This document shows positions 16,221-24,264 of a stretch of DNA of 64,000 nucleotides, one piece after another. The stretch is taken from assembly GCF_002019595.1 (NCBI RefSeq), contig NZ_KV917369.1, positions 2,194,417-2,258,416 on the forward strand, written 5' to 3'. The notes beneath the pieces are model-generated. The model was not told the DNA's origin. It did no database searches and saw only the letters and a program-made list of their open reading frames with translations. The position numbers and the translations under genes are program-made. Source of the stretch: Priestia abyssalis. Its GTDB lineage: Bacteria > Bacillota > Bacilli > Bacillales > Bacillaceae_H. Each line of letters begins with the position of its first letter. Position 1 is the stretch's first letter.

Positions 16221-16679
16221 GTGGGTAAACAACAATTATCATTCCTTCGCGATACAGATGGGGAAGAGACAAAAGCCAAAGTGGAAAAGCATTTTGCGAA
16301 GTATCGTATGTATATGTTAACCGTTCCAGATGAGCTGATGCCTAAGATTACACAAACTTACTCTTTGGTTCCACCAAGTAATACAAATACATTCCACTCT
16401 ACCACTGAGAGTATCGCCATTGAGAGAGTTGACTTTGAGCTAAAACGTGACACATTCATAGAACGTACTCATCAAGCTGTAAATCGATTAAGCATGAGGG
16501 AACGTGAGCTCATCACTAAGAGCTACATGACTCATGAGGATGTGTACGATTATGATGTTTATAATGAAATGGGAGTTAGTGAAACGACTTATTATAGGAT
16601 TCGTGAGAAAGCATTTTATAAATTAGCATTCAGTTTACAGCTTGTTGTTTATAAAGACGAGGAGGCACCTAACAAGTAG
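16221..16679 (+). CDS. ArpU-family late transcription regulator
   Basis: 152 residues from GTG 16221 behind GGGAGGGG; an upstream TTG at 16185 has no site. The opening KQQLSFLRDTDGEETKAKVE and the C-terminal sigma-like helix-turn-helix (GVSETTYYRIREKAFYKLA) match ArpU proteins, which control late gene expression in Firmicute phages. It is placed just before the packaging region. A terminator follows. Confidence 0.82.
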   Translation: MGKQQLSFLRDTDGEETKAKVEKHFAKYRMYMLTVPDELMPKITQTYSLVPPSNTNTFHSTTESIAIERVDFELKRDTFIERTHQAVNRLSMRERELITKSYMTHEDVYDYDVYNEMGVSETTYYRIREKAFYKLAFSLQLVVYKDEEAPNK

Positions 16680-16692
16680 GTGTCTTTTTTAT
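16662..16692 (+). terminator. Terminator after the ArpU gene
   Basis: AGGCACCTA and TAGGTGTCT form a stem followed by six T, overlapping the end of the gene. Confidence 0.75.
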
Positions 16693-16766
16693 TTTTATGG
16701 TATGAAAGACAAATAAAAGAATTTTGAAAGAATGATGAATGAGCATTTGGTTTTAAAGGTGCTAAT

Positions 16767-16874
16767 ATGGTATTAAGCGATAAGACGATAGGTAAGACAT
16801 TGAGCGTTCTTCTTTTGTATGGCGCTTTTTTATTGGTGTTGGTTATTAGAAATTTCATTCCAGTAATCCATTAG
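16767..16874 (+). CDS. Possible 35-residue membrane peptide
   Basis: ATG 16767 follows AAAGGTG. The peptide has one hydrophobic segment. It overlaps, on the other strand, the end of a better-supported gene (16830-16997), so at most one of the two may be real. Confidence 0.3.
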   Translation: MVLSDKTIGKTLSVLLLYGAFLLVLVIRNFIPVIH

Positions 16875-16997
16875 AAGGTCCCGTTGTGCTGCTAAATAAC
16901 GGCTTTTCTTGTGATGAAGGCCATAAGTCTTTTTGCAGTGGCGCAGCCTTTCCTCGGTGGAAAAAATGAACTGTACTAATTGTTCCATATCATCCAT
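16830..16997 (-). CDS. 55-residue counter-oriented phage protein
   Basis: ATG 16997 follows AAGGAG with 8-base spacing and the frame is open for 55 codons. The product is charged and helical (EERLRHCKKTYGLHHKKSR). It is read against the late operon, as are other small genes at 15.7, 18.7 and 19.1 kb. No family recognised. Confidence 0.55.
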   Translation of the reverse strand: MDDMEQLVQFIFSTEERLRHCKKTYGLHHKKSRYLAAQRDLLMDYWNEISNNQHQ

Positions 16998-17127
16998 TTG
17001 AATCGCTCCTTATAGGTCTATAGAAATATAATACAATAAATACTTGTAATAACTTGTTAAAAAAATGATAAATTTGAGGAAAAATACCTCCTTCTGTCAT
17101 ATAATGAGTGGCGGAGGAGATGAATGA

Positions 17128-17796
17128 ATGAAATTTGAAACTAAACATTTAATTAGATGGGGAATACCAGGCTGGGTGTTTATATTTCTAAGTGTACTGC
17201 CTTTTATTTTCCAATATCCTACAGAAGCTCAAAAAGTAATAGGAGAAATGAATTCTATAAAATTAATAAGCAGTTTAATAACGTCAACTGCCATTGGGAT
17301 AGTCATAGGATATTTATTTCATCAAGTATATTTTGCGTTCGAATGGATAAGGGATTTATCGAAAAAAGGTATATCAAAAGATTTTTCTCCTGTTGTTAAT
17401 AAAATAAAAAAGCGTTATCCACGAAATTGGGGAGAAGATAAGATTGAGGATTATTATTATATAGAGTTCTTGTGGCAAAATGAACTTGTCAAATTAGAGG
17501 AAAATCAAAGAAGTTATATAGCAGGGAGGTATCGTCATTTATTATCAACCACTCATAGTTTAGGGGTTTTATTTTACAGTTTAACAACAGCTTTTAGCAT
17601 TAATATTATTGCATTTTTGTATTTCAACCACACCCTAATAGGGGTTAGTACAGGAGTAACATTTTTTTTAGCTGTAATGGCTCTTGTTAATTATAGTTAC
17701 TATTCTAAAAACACTATAAATTTTATGGGTTATTTCCTTCAAGAAATGATTGTGAAAAACTCAGTTAAACAGATATCAAAAAAAGCATCCGAATAA
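17128..17796 (+). CDS. Membrane protein with a cytoplasmic loop, function unknown
   Basis: 222 residues. There are two hydrophobic segments near the N-terminus (about 12-30 and 50-75) and two more at about 145-165 and 172-192. A charged central region contains an aromatic cluster (EDYYYIEFLWQNE). GGCGGAGGAG precedes ATG 17128. It lies between the late regulator and the packaging genes, a place where phages often carry cargo. Not recognised; host-interaction or exclusion are possible roles only by position. Confidence 0.6.
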   Translation: MKFETKHLIRWGIPGWVFIFLSVLPFIFQYPTEAQKVIGEMNSIKLISSLITSTAIGIVIGYLFHQVYFAFEWIRDLSKKGISKDFSPVVNKIKKRYPRNWGEDKIEDYYYIEFLWQNELVKLEENQRSYIAGRYRHLLSTTHSLGVLFYSLTTAFSINIIAFLYFNHTLIGVSTGVTFFLAVMALVNYSYYSKNTINFMGYFLQEMIVKNSVKQISKKASE

Positions 17797-17812
17797 TCGG
17801 GTGTTTTTTTAT
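17778..17812 (+). terminator. Terminator after the 222-residue membrane protein
   Basis: AGCATCCGA and TCGGGTGTT pair (with G-T) around AATAA, followed by a T run. Confidence 0.7.
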
Positions 17813-17878
17813 TGGAGGGAGAGAGATGATATGGTTCTATGTAATCAAAATACATATAATAAGTGATGGGGTGATAAA

Positions 17879-18625
17879 GTGAAGAGTTTAATTTCTTTAA
17901 TAATTTTTACATTGCCGGGATTACTGGCTTACTTTTGGATAAACTTATTCGGATTAACTCCAACAAGTAAGCGAGACAATAGTGAAGTCGTAGCGATTAG
18001 TGCACTATTATGGATACCTATTGTATCGATAGTTTTATTTATCTATCAAACGTTGGCTTGGGTTTCCAATTGGAAAACTATTGATCCAAGTTTTGATGTT
18101 CCGTTATTAAAAAAAGATTGGATGTTAATCAGCAGTAAGGTAACAGATATTAATAAGCTGTCCGAAAACATATGGTTTCTACTATTTTATGTCGTCCTGA
18201 GTATTATAACCAGTTTCTATGTAGCACAATTTATATCAAATACAGGTTATAAAATTATGTTAGCAAAAGTAAACCGGGTGAGAGAAAGAAATGGAATTGC
18301 TCCTTTCTCCGAAAAGACTACTGTATGGAACGAAATGTTTTTAAATAATGCGGGGCAAATTGTTGAGTATACTAAGGTGGAAGATCCTAATTTTAGGTTA
18401 ATTGGCTGCTTAACAAAAGTACCTCGAGCACATGAACCTGATAAAGGCATTGTACTCGAGGCAACAGATCATTGGGCAAACGTTATGGAGTATTATAACG
18501 TGGAAATAGACAATGTTTTCATAGATACAAGTAATGGTTCAATTATAAAAATATATAATACAGAACAGGCCTTAGAAGCTCAAGACTTGTATAATGAAAG
18601 AGTTAACAATGGATCTATTTCTTAG
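17879..18625 (+). CDS. DUF6338-like membrane-anchored protein
   Basis: 248 residues from GTG 17879. Three hydrophobic segments (about 3-22, 40-60, 98-120) precede a soluble C-terminal domain (about 125-245) with TVWNEMF, a GCLTKVPR stretch and IYNTEQ. This layout resembles DUF6338 proteins, an assignment from memory only. An 18-codon ORF (ATG 17829) with a strong GGAGGGAGAG site ends on the GTG start and may couple its translation. Its end overlaps a convergent micro-gene by 11 bp. Confidence 0.5.
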   Translation: MKSLISLIIFTLPGLLAYFWINLFGLTPTSKRDNSEVVAISALLWIPIVSIVLFIYQTLAWVSNWKTIDPSFDVPLLKKDWMLISSKVTDINKLSENIWFLLFYVVLSIITSFYVAQFISNTGYKIMLAKVNRVRERNGIAPFSEKTTVWNEMFLNNAGQIVEYTKVEDPNFRLIGCLTKVPRAHEPDKGIVLEATDHWANVMEYYNVEIDNVFIDTSNGSIIKIYNTEQALEAQDLYNERVNNGSIS

Positions 18626-18761
18626 GTGTTACGCCTCCTCCAGCAGGTCTAATTGTCATAGACGGTTTATCTGCGGAATTCTGCTGATTTGGCTTAATTG
18701 TTAAGCTTGGTTTGTTAAGACTTGGTTTGTTAAAGGGTTTATCCAAGGGTCTTTTTTCCAT
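18615..18761 (-). CDS. 48-residue Lys/Pro repeat protein
   Basis: ATG 18761 follows TAGGAGGTGAATCAA, one of the strongest ribosome sites in the window. The protein is built of a repeated motif: NKPSL, NKPSLTIKP and DKPSMTIRP, then a Gly run. It looks disordered and basic. It is read against the neighbouring phage genes and overlaps the end of the gene at 17879 tail to tail. No family recognised. Confidence 0.62.
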   Translation of the reverse strand: MEKRPLDKPFNKPSLNKPSLTIKPNQQNSADKPSMTIRPAGGGVTPKK

Positions 18762-18889
18762 TTGATTCACCTCCTAGTAGATAATTTTATTAAAACTTTA
18801 ATTCTTTTTACAAGAAATATTTTAGTAGCAATAGGTAGCTATATACCGCAAGCATCCGTTCATAGGTGTTTTTTATTAGAGGGAGAGAG

Positions 18890-19123
18890 ATAAAGCTTCA
18901 TGACAAATTAAAAGAACAGCAAAAGAAGAAACTTGAGACCATCGGACGTAAAAACGAAAAGCTGACAGCTGCTGACATAGCAGAACTAATGGGTATTAAA
19001 CGTGATATCTATAAACGAAACCGTGTTGCGTTTCGAAGGACACCTTTCTTAGGAAAAGGTGTCCTTCGGAACATTAACCTTTTGGAGGATAAGGGTCATT
19101 TCCGTAGCTATCACGATCTCTAA
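18890..19123 (+). pseudogene. Decayed small phage gene (start codon lost?)
   Basis: An open frame carries charged sequence (KLKEQQKKKLETIGRKNEK, then LTAADIAELMGIKRDIYKR) that looks like a real small phage protein. There is no start with a ribosome site: GAGGGAGAG at 18879-18887 is followed by ATA at 18890 where ATG is expected. An upstream GTG at 18866 has no site. The frame then runs through a hairpin, which suggests the original stop is gone too. Confidence 0.4.
19036..19072. terminator. Bidirectional hairpin between convergent genes
   Basis: CGAAGGACACCTT pairs with AAGGTGTCCTTCG (13 bp) around a 9-base loop, between a rightward decayed gene and the leftward DUF2188 gene. Confidence 0.65.
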
Positions 19124-19295
19124 TCTGTCCATTAGGTCTATGAATAACAACATCTGACTCTTGATTTCTAGCAATATCTCTAGCTGCATCTATTGCTGCT
19201 TTTTGTGTATCATGCCTAGATGTAGCTTTTGAATTACCAGCTCCCTTTACTTGCCATCCGCCATTAGGATGAGGAGTAACATGTTGATTTGACAT
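19074..19295 (-). CDS. DUF2188 protein
   Basis: 73 residues from ATG 19295, behind AAAGGAGGTGG. The body NQHVTPHPNGGWQVKGAGNS, repeated Ala/His/Asp helix (DTQKAAIDAARDIARNQ) and VVIHRPNGQIRDRDSYGNDP are typical of DUF2188. The longer ORF from 19331 has no ribosome site. Function of the family is not established; it is common on plasmids and phages. Confidence 0.75.
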   Translation of the reverse strand: MSNQHVTPHPNGGWQVKGAGNSKATSRHDTQKAAIDAARDIARNQESDVVIHRPNGQIRDRDSYGNDPYPPKG

Positions 19296-19386
19296 AACTT
19301 TTCCACCTCCTTTTTTTACAAAATTCGGCAATGAAAGAGGAAAATCCTCCTATTTATAGAATTGATAGTCGAAAGGAGTGAGCAAT

Positions 19387-19725
19387 ATGGATAATAGATA
19401 TTCAAATCGATATTTCAAGAAACAAGCAGAAGTAAATGAAATTTGGCGGAGATTTATGGATAAACAAGATGTTTTAGATGCTATTGAAAGAGTTCGAGGT
19501 AGTATAGCATATATGTCGAAACATCTTCCGCACAAATTAAATAAAGAAGACATGGAATTTATGGAGAGACCTTTAGGAGAATTAGAGATTGCTATTAGGA
19601 AAATAAAAAATATTCCTGAATTGTTTGGTTTTAATGAACTTGAAATAAAAGAAATACATGAAGCATACGAAGATCTAAGAAAAAAAGTCGAGCAAATAGA
19701 TCTACAAAGAATTAGTTGGAATTAG
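19387..19725 (+). CDS. 112-residue phage protein, function unknown
   Basis: ATG 19387 follows AAAGGAG; a GTG at 19378 overlaps that site. The product is helical and charged (VLDAIERVRGSIAYM, EDLRKKVEQID). It is the last gene before the HNH-terminase block and ends in a terminator. Confidence 0.6.
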   Translation: MDNRYSNRYFKKQAEVNEIWRRFMDKQDVLDAIERVRGSIAYMSKHLPHKLNKEDMEFMERPLGELEIAIRKIKNIPELFGFNELEIKEIHEAYEDLRKKVEQIDLQRISWN

Positions 19726-19752
19726 CATCTCAATTGAGGTGCTTTTTTTATT
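19725..19752 (+). terminator. Terminator before the packaging block
   Basis: AGCATCTCAATTGAGGTGCT is a near-perfect palindromic stem followed by seven T. Confidence 0.8.
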
Positions 19753-19775
19753 GGAGGAAGTGAAGAGGATAAGTA

Positions 19776-20108
19776 ATGGCTGAGTACAAAACCAAAGAAC
19801 AAAAGAAGAGGTTTTATAATTCAAAAGAGTGGACAGGTAAGAATGGAATACGTCAGCAAGCATTGAAGCGTGATAACTGGGAATGTCAACGATGTAAGGA
19901 ACTTGGTTATGTTCATGTTGATTCAAAGAAAGTTGAAGGTGAACGTAAGAGCATTGAACTAAACGTCCATCACATTAAGGAGATTGAGGATCATCCAGAA
20001 TTAGCTTTACGATTAGATAACACCATCACGCTTTGCTTACGTTGTCATAATGAGATTCATGAAAAGTTTAAATCAAAGAAATTGAAATGGAAAGATGAGA
20101 AGTGGTAG
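19776..20108 (+). CDS. HNH endonuclease of the packaging module
   Basis: 110 residues with the HNH core NVHHIKEIEDHPELA, then LDNTITLCLRCHNEIHE, and a CQRC pair upstream. In HK97 and many cos phages a small HNH protein next to the terminase genes is needed for specific cos cutting. Its place immediately before the small terminase gene fits that role. ATG 19776 follows GGAGGAAGTG. Confidence 0.88.
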   Translation: MAEYKTKEQKKRFYNSKEWTGKNGIRQQALKRDNWECQRCKELGYVHVDSKKVEGERKSIELNVHHIKEIEDHPELALRLDNTITLCLRCHNEIHEKFKSKKLKWKDEKW

Positions 20109-20216
20109 ACCCCCCGGGTCAAAAAGTTTGGGATTTTTCATTTTTCCCTTGACCGTATGCAGCCTGTTTTGTCCAGATTTTTAGAGGGAATTCTCACGTA
20201 AGGGGGGTGGGGTAGA
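20109..20216 (+). other. Candidate cos region
   Basis: The gap between the HNH gene and terS begins with GACCCCCCGGGTC, a GC-rich partial palindrome unlike the AT-rich surroundings, and ends with a G-rich run (GGGGGGTGGGG) that also serves as ribosome site. In related HNH phages cos lies here. The cut position cannot be read from sequence. Confidence 0.4.
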
Positions 20217-20537
20217 GTGCCAGTTAATATATCGAAACTTCAAAAACAGTTAATGAGTCGAATAGATACTGATGATCTTGTGGAAGTAGAAAAGGTTGAA
20301 CGATATATAAGCTTAGTAAAATTAAACAAGCAATTGGACAAAGATATAAAACGTGAGGGTGCAACTGTTGTAACTGAAAATGGTTCACAACGATTTGTAA
20401 AAAGTCATCCAGCTGTTACTGACAAGATGAAAGTTAACGCACAATTATTAGCAATTGAAAAATCATTTAATTTTATTAGTGAGGGGACCCACCCTCCATC
20501 TAAAGAAGAAAAATATTCGGAAGCTGATTTAATTTGA
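20217..20537 (+). CDS. terS: Terminase small subunit, P27 family
   Basis: 106 residues from GTG 20217 after a G-rich site. The C-terminal half (HPAVTDKMKVNAQLLAIEKS) matches P27-type small terminases, which recognise the packaging site. It overlaps terL by 4 bp. Confidence 0.85.
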   Translation: MPVNISKLQKQLMSRIDTDDLVEVEKVERYISLVKLNKQLDKDIKREGATVVTENGSQRFVKSHPAVTDKMKVNAQLLAIEKSFNFISEGTHPPSKEEKYSEADLI

Positions 20538-22219
20538 TTTTAAACAAATACGTTGATGAATATATTAATCTCTGGAAATCTGGAAAGATAAAGCTGAATA
20601 AAGAACGCATCATGCTTATTGAATATTTACAAGAGCATGTACTGAGTCGTGATGATTTGTATTTTGATGACGAAATGATTGAGAACTGCATCAGGTTTGG
20701 TGAGAAGTGGTATTTTCCAATCTCATCCTTTCAAAAGTTCTTAGTTGCTTTCGTTTTTTTATTTTACAAATCGAATGATCGCGTCTTTTACAGAAAACAT
20801 TTGTGGATGTTAGGACGCGGTGGAGGGAAGAACGGATTAATCTCTGTTGTTACTCATTTTCTAATCAGCCCTTTACATGGAATTAAAGAGTATAACGTCT
20901 CAATCGTTGCCAATTCGGAAGAGCAAGCAAAAACATCTTTCGAAGAGACATACAATGTGATTGGTAGAAGCGGAACTTTGAAGGCTATGTTTGCAAGAAC
21001 TAAAGAAAAAATCACATCTAAAAAGACTGCTGCTATTTTAAAGTTCCGTACTTCAAACGGAGAAACAAAAGATGGTTTGCGTGATGGAGCTGTCGTATTT
21101 GATGAGATTCATCAGTTTGAAAGCAACAAAGATGTTCGCGTTCATATTTCTGGTTTAGGTAAAAAACCGAATCCAAGGGAATTTTATATTGGAACTGACG
21201 GATATGTCCGGGATGGATTCTTGGATAATATGAAAGCATTGGCAATCAAGGTGTTAAAAGGCGAAGCACGTCCGAACGCTATCTTTCCATTTATCTGCAA
21301 GCTAAACGATGAAGAAGAAGTAAACAATCCGGATAATTGGGAGCTGGCTAACCCAATGCTTTCTCATCCGCGAAGCAGCTATGCTCAAAGTTTATTTGAC
21401 ACCATTATGGAAGAGTTCGAGGCCCTAGAAGATGATCCGAGCAACCGGGAAGAATTCATGACCAAACGTATGAATTTACCGGTAACAGATCTTGAACGTT
21501 CTGTAGCCAAATGGGAAGAGATTCTTGCTACAAAACAACCTATGCCGAATCTGCTAAACAGAGAATGTATTGGCTGCTTAGACTTTGCAAGTATTCGAGA
21601 TTTTGCAGCTTGTGGACTTGTATTTAAGCATGAGGGGAAATATCCATTTATCACTCATTCTTTTGCACGTAAAGAGTTTGTCGATAAATATTATAGCTAT
21701 TCCAAAAAACATGACGCTGAAATGGCAGGAAAGCGTAAATTTGCACCGATTCGTGAATGGGAAGAACAAGGGCTTATGACAATCCTTCATGGTGAAACTA
21801 TTGATCCTCACAAAATCGTTGATTGGTTTGTGGAAAAGAGCAAATACTACAATATTAAAAAAATAGTTGGAGATAACTTTCGAATGGAAGTTCTGAAACC
21901 CTTATTTGAAGCGAAAGGGTTTGAGGTGGAAGTCATTAGAAATCCACGAGCTATTCATAGCTTATTAGCGCCTCGTGTAGAGTTGGGGTTTGCTAACCAG
22001 CTATTTATATTTGATGATAACCCTTTAATGCGTTGGTACACAAATAATGTTCTCGTGGTAATCAAGAAGGACGGAAATAAAGAGTACCAAAAGAAAGAAC
22101 CTATTCGCCGTAAAACAGATGGTTTCCAGTGCTTTATTTATGGCTTATATCGAGTTGATGAGATAAGTGATGCCAATATTGAAGATTCATTAGATATGTT
22201 AGATGCACTAAATTTCTAA
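20534..22219 (+). CDS. terL: Terminase large subunit
   Basis: 561 residues from TTG 20534 (overlapping the terS stop). ATPase: Walker A MLGRGGGKNGLIS (about residue 95), Walker B GAVVFDEIHQF (about 190). Nuclease domain: acidic residues in GCLDFASIRDFA and VGDNFRMEVL. It pumps DNA into the prohead through the portal and cuts at cos together with the HNH protein. Full length for the Terminase_1 family. Confidence 0.95.
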   Translation: MILNKYVDEYINLWKSGKIKLNKERIMLIEYLQEHVLSRDDLYFDDEMIENCIRFGEKWYFPISSFQKFLVAFVFLFYKSNDRVFYRKHLWMLGRGGGKNGLISVVTHFLISPLHGIKEYNVSIVANSEEQAKTSFEETYNVIGRSGTLKAMFARTKEKITSKKTAAILKFRTSNGETKDGLRDGAVVFDEIHQFESNKDVRVHISGLGKKPNPREFYIGTDGYVRDGFLDNMKALAIKVLKGEARPNAIFPFICKLNDEEEVNNPDNWELANPMLSHPRSSYAQSLFDTIMEEFEALEDDPSNREEFMTKRMNLPVTDLERSVAKWEEILATKQPMPNLLNRECIGCLDFASIRDFAACGLVFKHEGKYPFITHSFARKEFVDKYYSYSKKHDAEMAGKRKFAPIREWEEQGLMTILHGETIDPHKIVDWFVEKSKYYNIKKIVGDNFRMEVLKPLFEAKGFEVEVIRNPRAIHSLLAPRVELGFANQLFIFDDNPLMRWYTNNVLVVIKKDGNKEYQKKEPIRRKTDGFQCFIYGLYRVDEISDANIEDSLDMLDALNF

Positions 22220-22236
22220 GGGGGTGAGAAAAAGGA

Positions 22237-23376
22237 ATGGGATTTTTAAGCGATGTCTTACGACGTAACAGCGAGCTAGAATGGTTGTTTGATTTAGATA
22301 TAACCTATGAGACATCGAACCGAGCATATTTAAAGAAGATGGCTCTGGAAACATGCATAAATTTTATTGGTCGCACCATTAGTCAGTCTGATTTTAGAAT
22401 CATGAATGGCGGAAAGCGGAAGCTGAACGATTGGCATTATCTTTTGAATGTTAGGCCGAACACGGATCAGTCAGCTGCGGACTTTTGGCAAAAATTTATT
22501 TATGAATTAATTCATGAGAATGAAGTGTTGGTGATCTTGACGGATAATAATGATTTGTTGATTGCCGATAGTTTTAACCGTGTAGAATATGCGGTGTATC
22601 CAGACATTTTTAAGGATGTAACCGTTAAGGACTATACTTTCCAACGGTCTTTCAGAATGGATGAAGTTATTTATCTAACATACAACAATGAGAAATTAAC
22701 AAAGTTTATGGCCGGTATGTTTGATGATTTTGCTAATTTGTTTAGCAGAATGATAGAAGTTAGTCTGAGAAAAAATCAAATACGAGGAACTGTGGGTATC
22801 GATTCCACACAATCTCTGACAAAAGAAAATCAAACGAAGTTACAGCAATTTATTGACAAACTGTTTACTTCGTTCAGAAATAATTCTGTTGCTTTAGTGC
22901 CGAAATTAAAGGGCTTCGAATACGAGGAAGTAGCAAGCGGTGAAAACAATGGGCAGTCAGTAGACGAACTTACAAAATTAAAGAAATCTCTCATTGATGA
23001 TGTTGCTAATATCTTAGGCATTCCCAATGCATTAATACATGGCGACTTGTCTGATTATGAAACTAGCATAAAAGCTTATGTGAAATTTTGCATTGGTCCT
23101 TTAGTAAAAAAAATCAGTGATGAGCTAAATGCTAAATTGATTGAGAAAAAAGCTTACTTGAATGGCTCCCGGATCGAAGTTAAAGGAGTAACCGAAAAAG
23201 ACTTAATTGATCATGCTGAAGCAGTAGACAAGCTTGTCGCGTCTGGTGCATTCACGAGAAATGAGGTGAGGGAATTGTTTGGTGCGGAGCGTTCGGACAA
23301 CCCAGAATTAGATGAGTTTGTTATTACGAAAAATTATCAATCTGCTGGTACAGTTGAAGGAGGTGATAATGAGTGA
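22237..23376 (+). CDS. Portal protein, HK97 family
   Basis: 379 residues. HK97-type features include TCINFIGRTISQSDF, LLNVRPNTDQSAADFW and SLIDDVANILGIPNALIHG. It forms the dodecameric DNA entry ring at one capsid vertex. Ribosome site GGGGGTGAG precedes ATG 22237. Overlaps the protease gene by 4 bp. Confidence 0.93.
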   Translation: MGFLSDVLRRNSELEWLFDLDITYETSNRAYLKKMALETCINFIGRTISQSDFRIMNGGKRKLNDWHYLLNVRPNTDQSAADFWQKFIYELIHENEVLVILTDNNDLLIADSFNRVEYAVYPDIFKDVTVKDYTFQRSFRMDEVIYLTYNNEKLTKFMAGMFDDFANLFSRMIEVSLRKNQIRGTVGIDSTQSLTKENQTKLQQFIDKLFTSFRNNSVALVPKLKGFEYEEVASGENNGQSVDELTKLKKSLIDDVANILGIPNALIHGDLSDYETSIKAYVKFCIGPLVKKISDELNAKLIEKKAYLNGSRIEVKGVTEKDLIDHAEAVDKLVASGAFTRNEVRELFGAERSDNPELDEFVITKNYQSAGTVEGGDNE

Positions 23377-24086
23377 AAAATAAAATCCAGTCTATCCCTT
23401 ATAAATTTTATAATCAAGTCAATGGTGAAGAACACGAAATGGTTATATCCGGTGCTATTGGTAAGAGTGGATGGTTTTATACTGCTACAAGCGCAGAGGA
23501 CGTTCGAAATGCGTTGAAAGATGTTACTGCTTCTACAGTACGTATTAAATTAAATAGCGGCGGCGGCGATGCAGATCAAGGTGTCGAAATCTACAATTAT
23601 TTAAAAGACCTAGATAAACACGTCGTTGTGGAGGTTACATCACTAGCGGCATCAGCTGCATCGATAATCGCAATGGGGGCCGATGAAATTATCATGCGTA
23701 CTGGTTCACGAATGATGATTCATGAAGCAGCAACATTTGCATGGGGAACTAAGCAAGATATTAAGAAAACACTCAACGCTCTTGAATCTTATGATGAATC
23801 AATCGTCTCTATCTACCAACAAAAAACAGGTAAAAGTCGCAATGAAATTGCCAAGTTAATTGAGAATGAAACTTGGATGACAGCTGAGCAAGCAGTTAAA
23901 GAAGGATTTGCTGATAAAGTAGAATCAAACCAAGAAGAGGATACAGAAAGTGGTATTACCGATGAGCAAATGCAGCAAATTATCAATACTGTAACAAATA
24001 ATCTAGCACAAATGAATACAAATCAACAAAATGAACCTACATGGCCTGCACCAGTGCAGACGAAACGTAAAGGGTTCATTTTTTAA
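23373..24086 (+). CDS. Prohead protease, ClpP-like (S14)
   Basis: 237 residues. LNSGGGDADQG forms the oxyanion strand, the nucleophile Ser94 sits in SLAASAAS and His117 in MMIHEAA. It should trim the scaffold or the capsid N-terminus during head maturation. Its stop codon lies at the edge of an 8-bp target duplication (24085-24092), so a transposon landed at the very end of the gene. The C-terminus KRKGFIF appears complete. Confidence 0.9.
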   Translation: MKNKIQSIPYKFYNQVNGEEHEMVISGAIGKSGWFYTATSAEDVRNALKDVTASTVRIKLNSGGGDADQGVEIYNYLKDLDKHVVVEVTSLAASAASIIAMGADEIIMRTGSRMMIHEAATFAWGTKQDIKKTLNALESYDESIVSIYQQKTGKSRNEIAKLIENETWMTAEQAVKEGFADKVESNQEEDTESGITDEQMQQIINTVTNNLAQMNTNQQNEPTWPAPVQTKRKGFIF

Positions 24087-24264
24087 TTTAAAGGCTCTGT
24101 TCGTTGCTGTTGATTTTTTTGTTCAACTAAACCAGCTAATAGTTTGTCAACATTTTTCAATAAAAACTTAAATTATTTCATGCTATACTAAAAATACGCA
24201 CACCAAATAACCTTCCACTACCTTAATTTTGGAAGGTTTTGTTTTATTTAGTTAGATATAGTCA

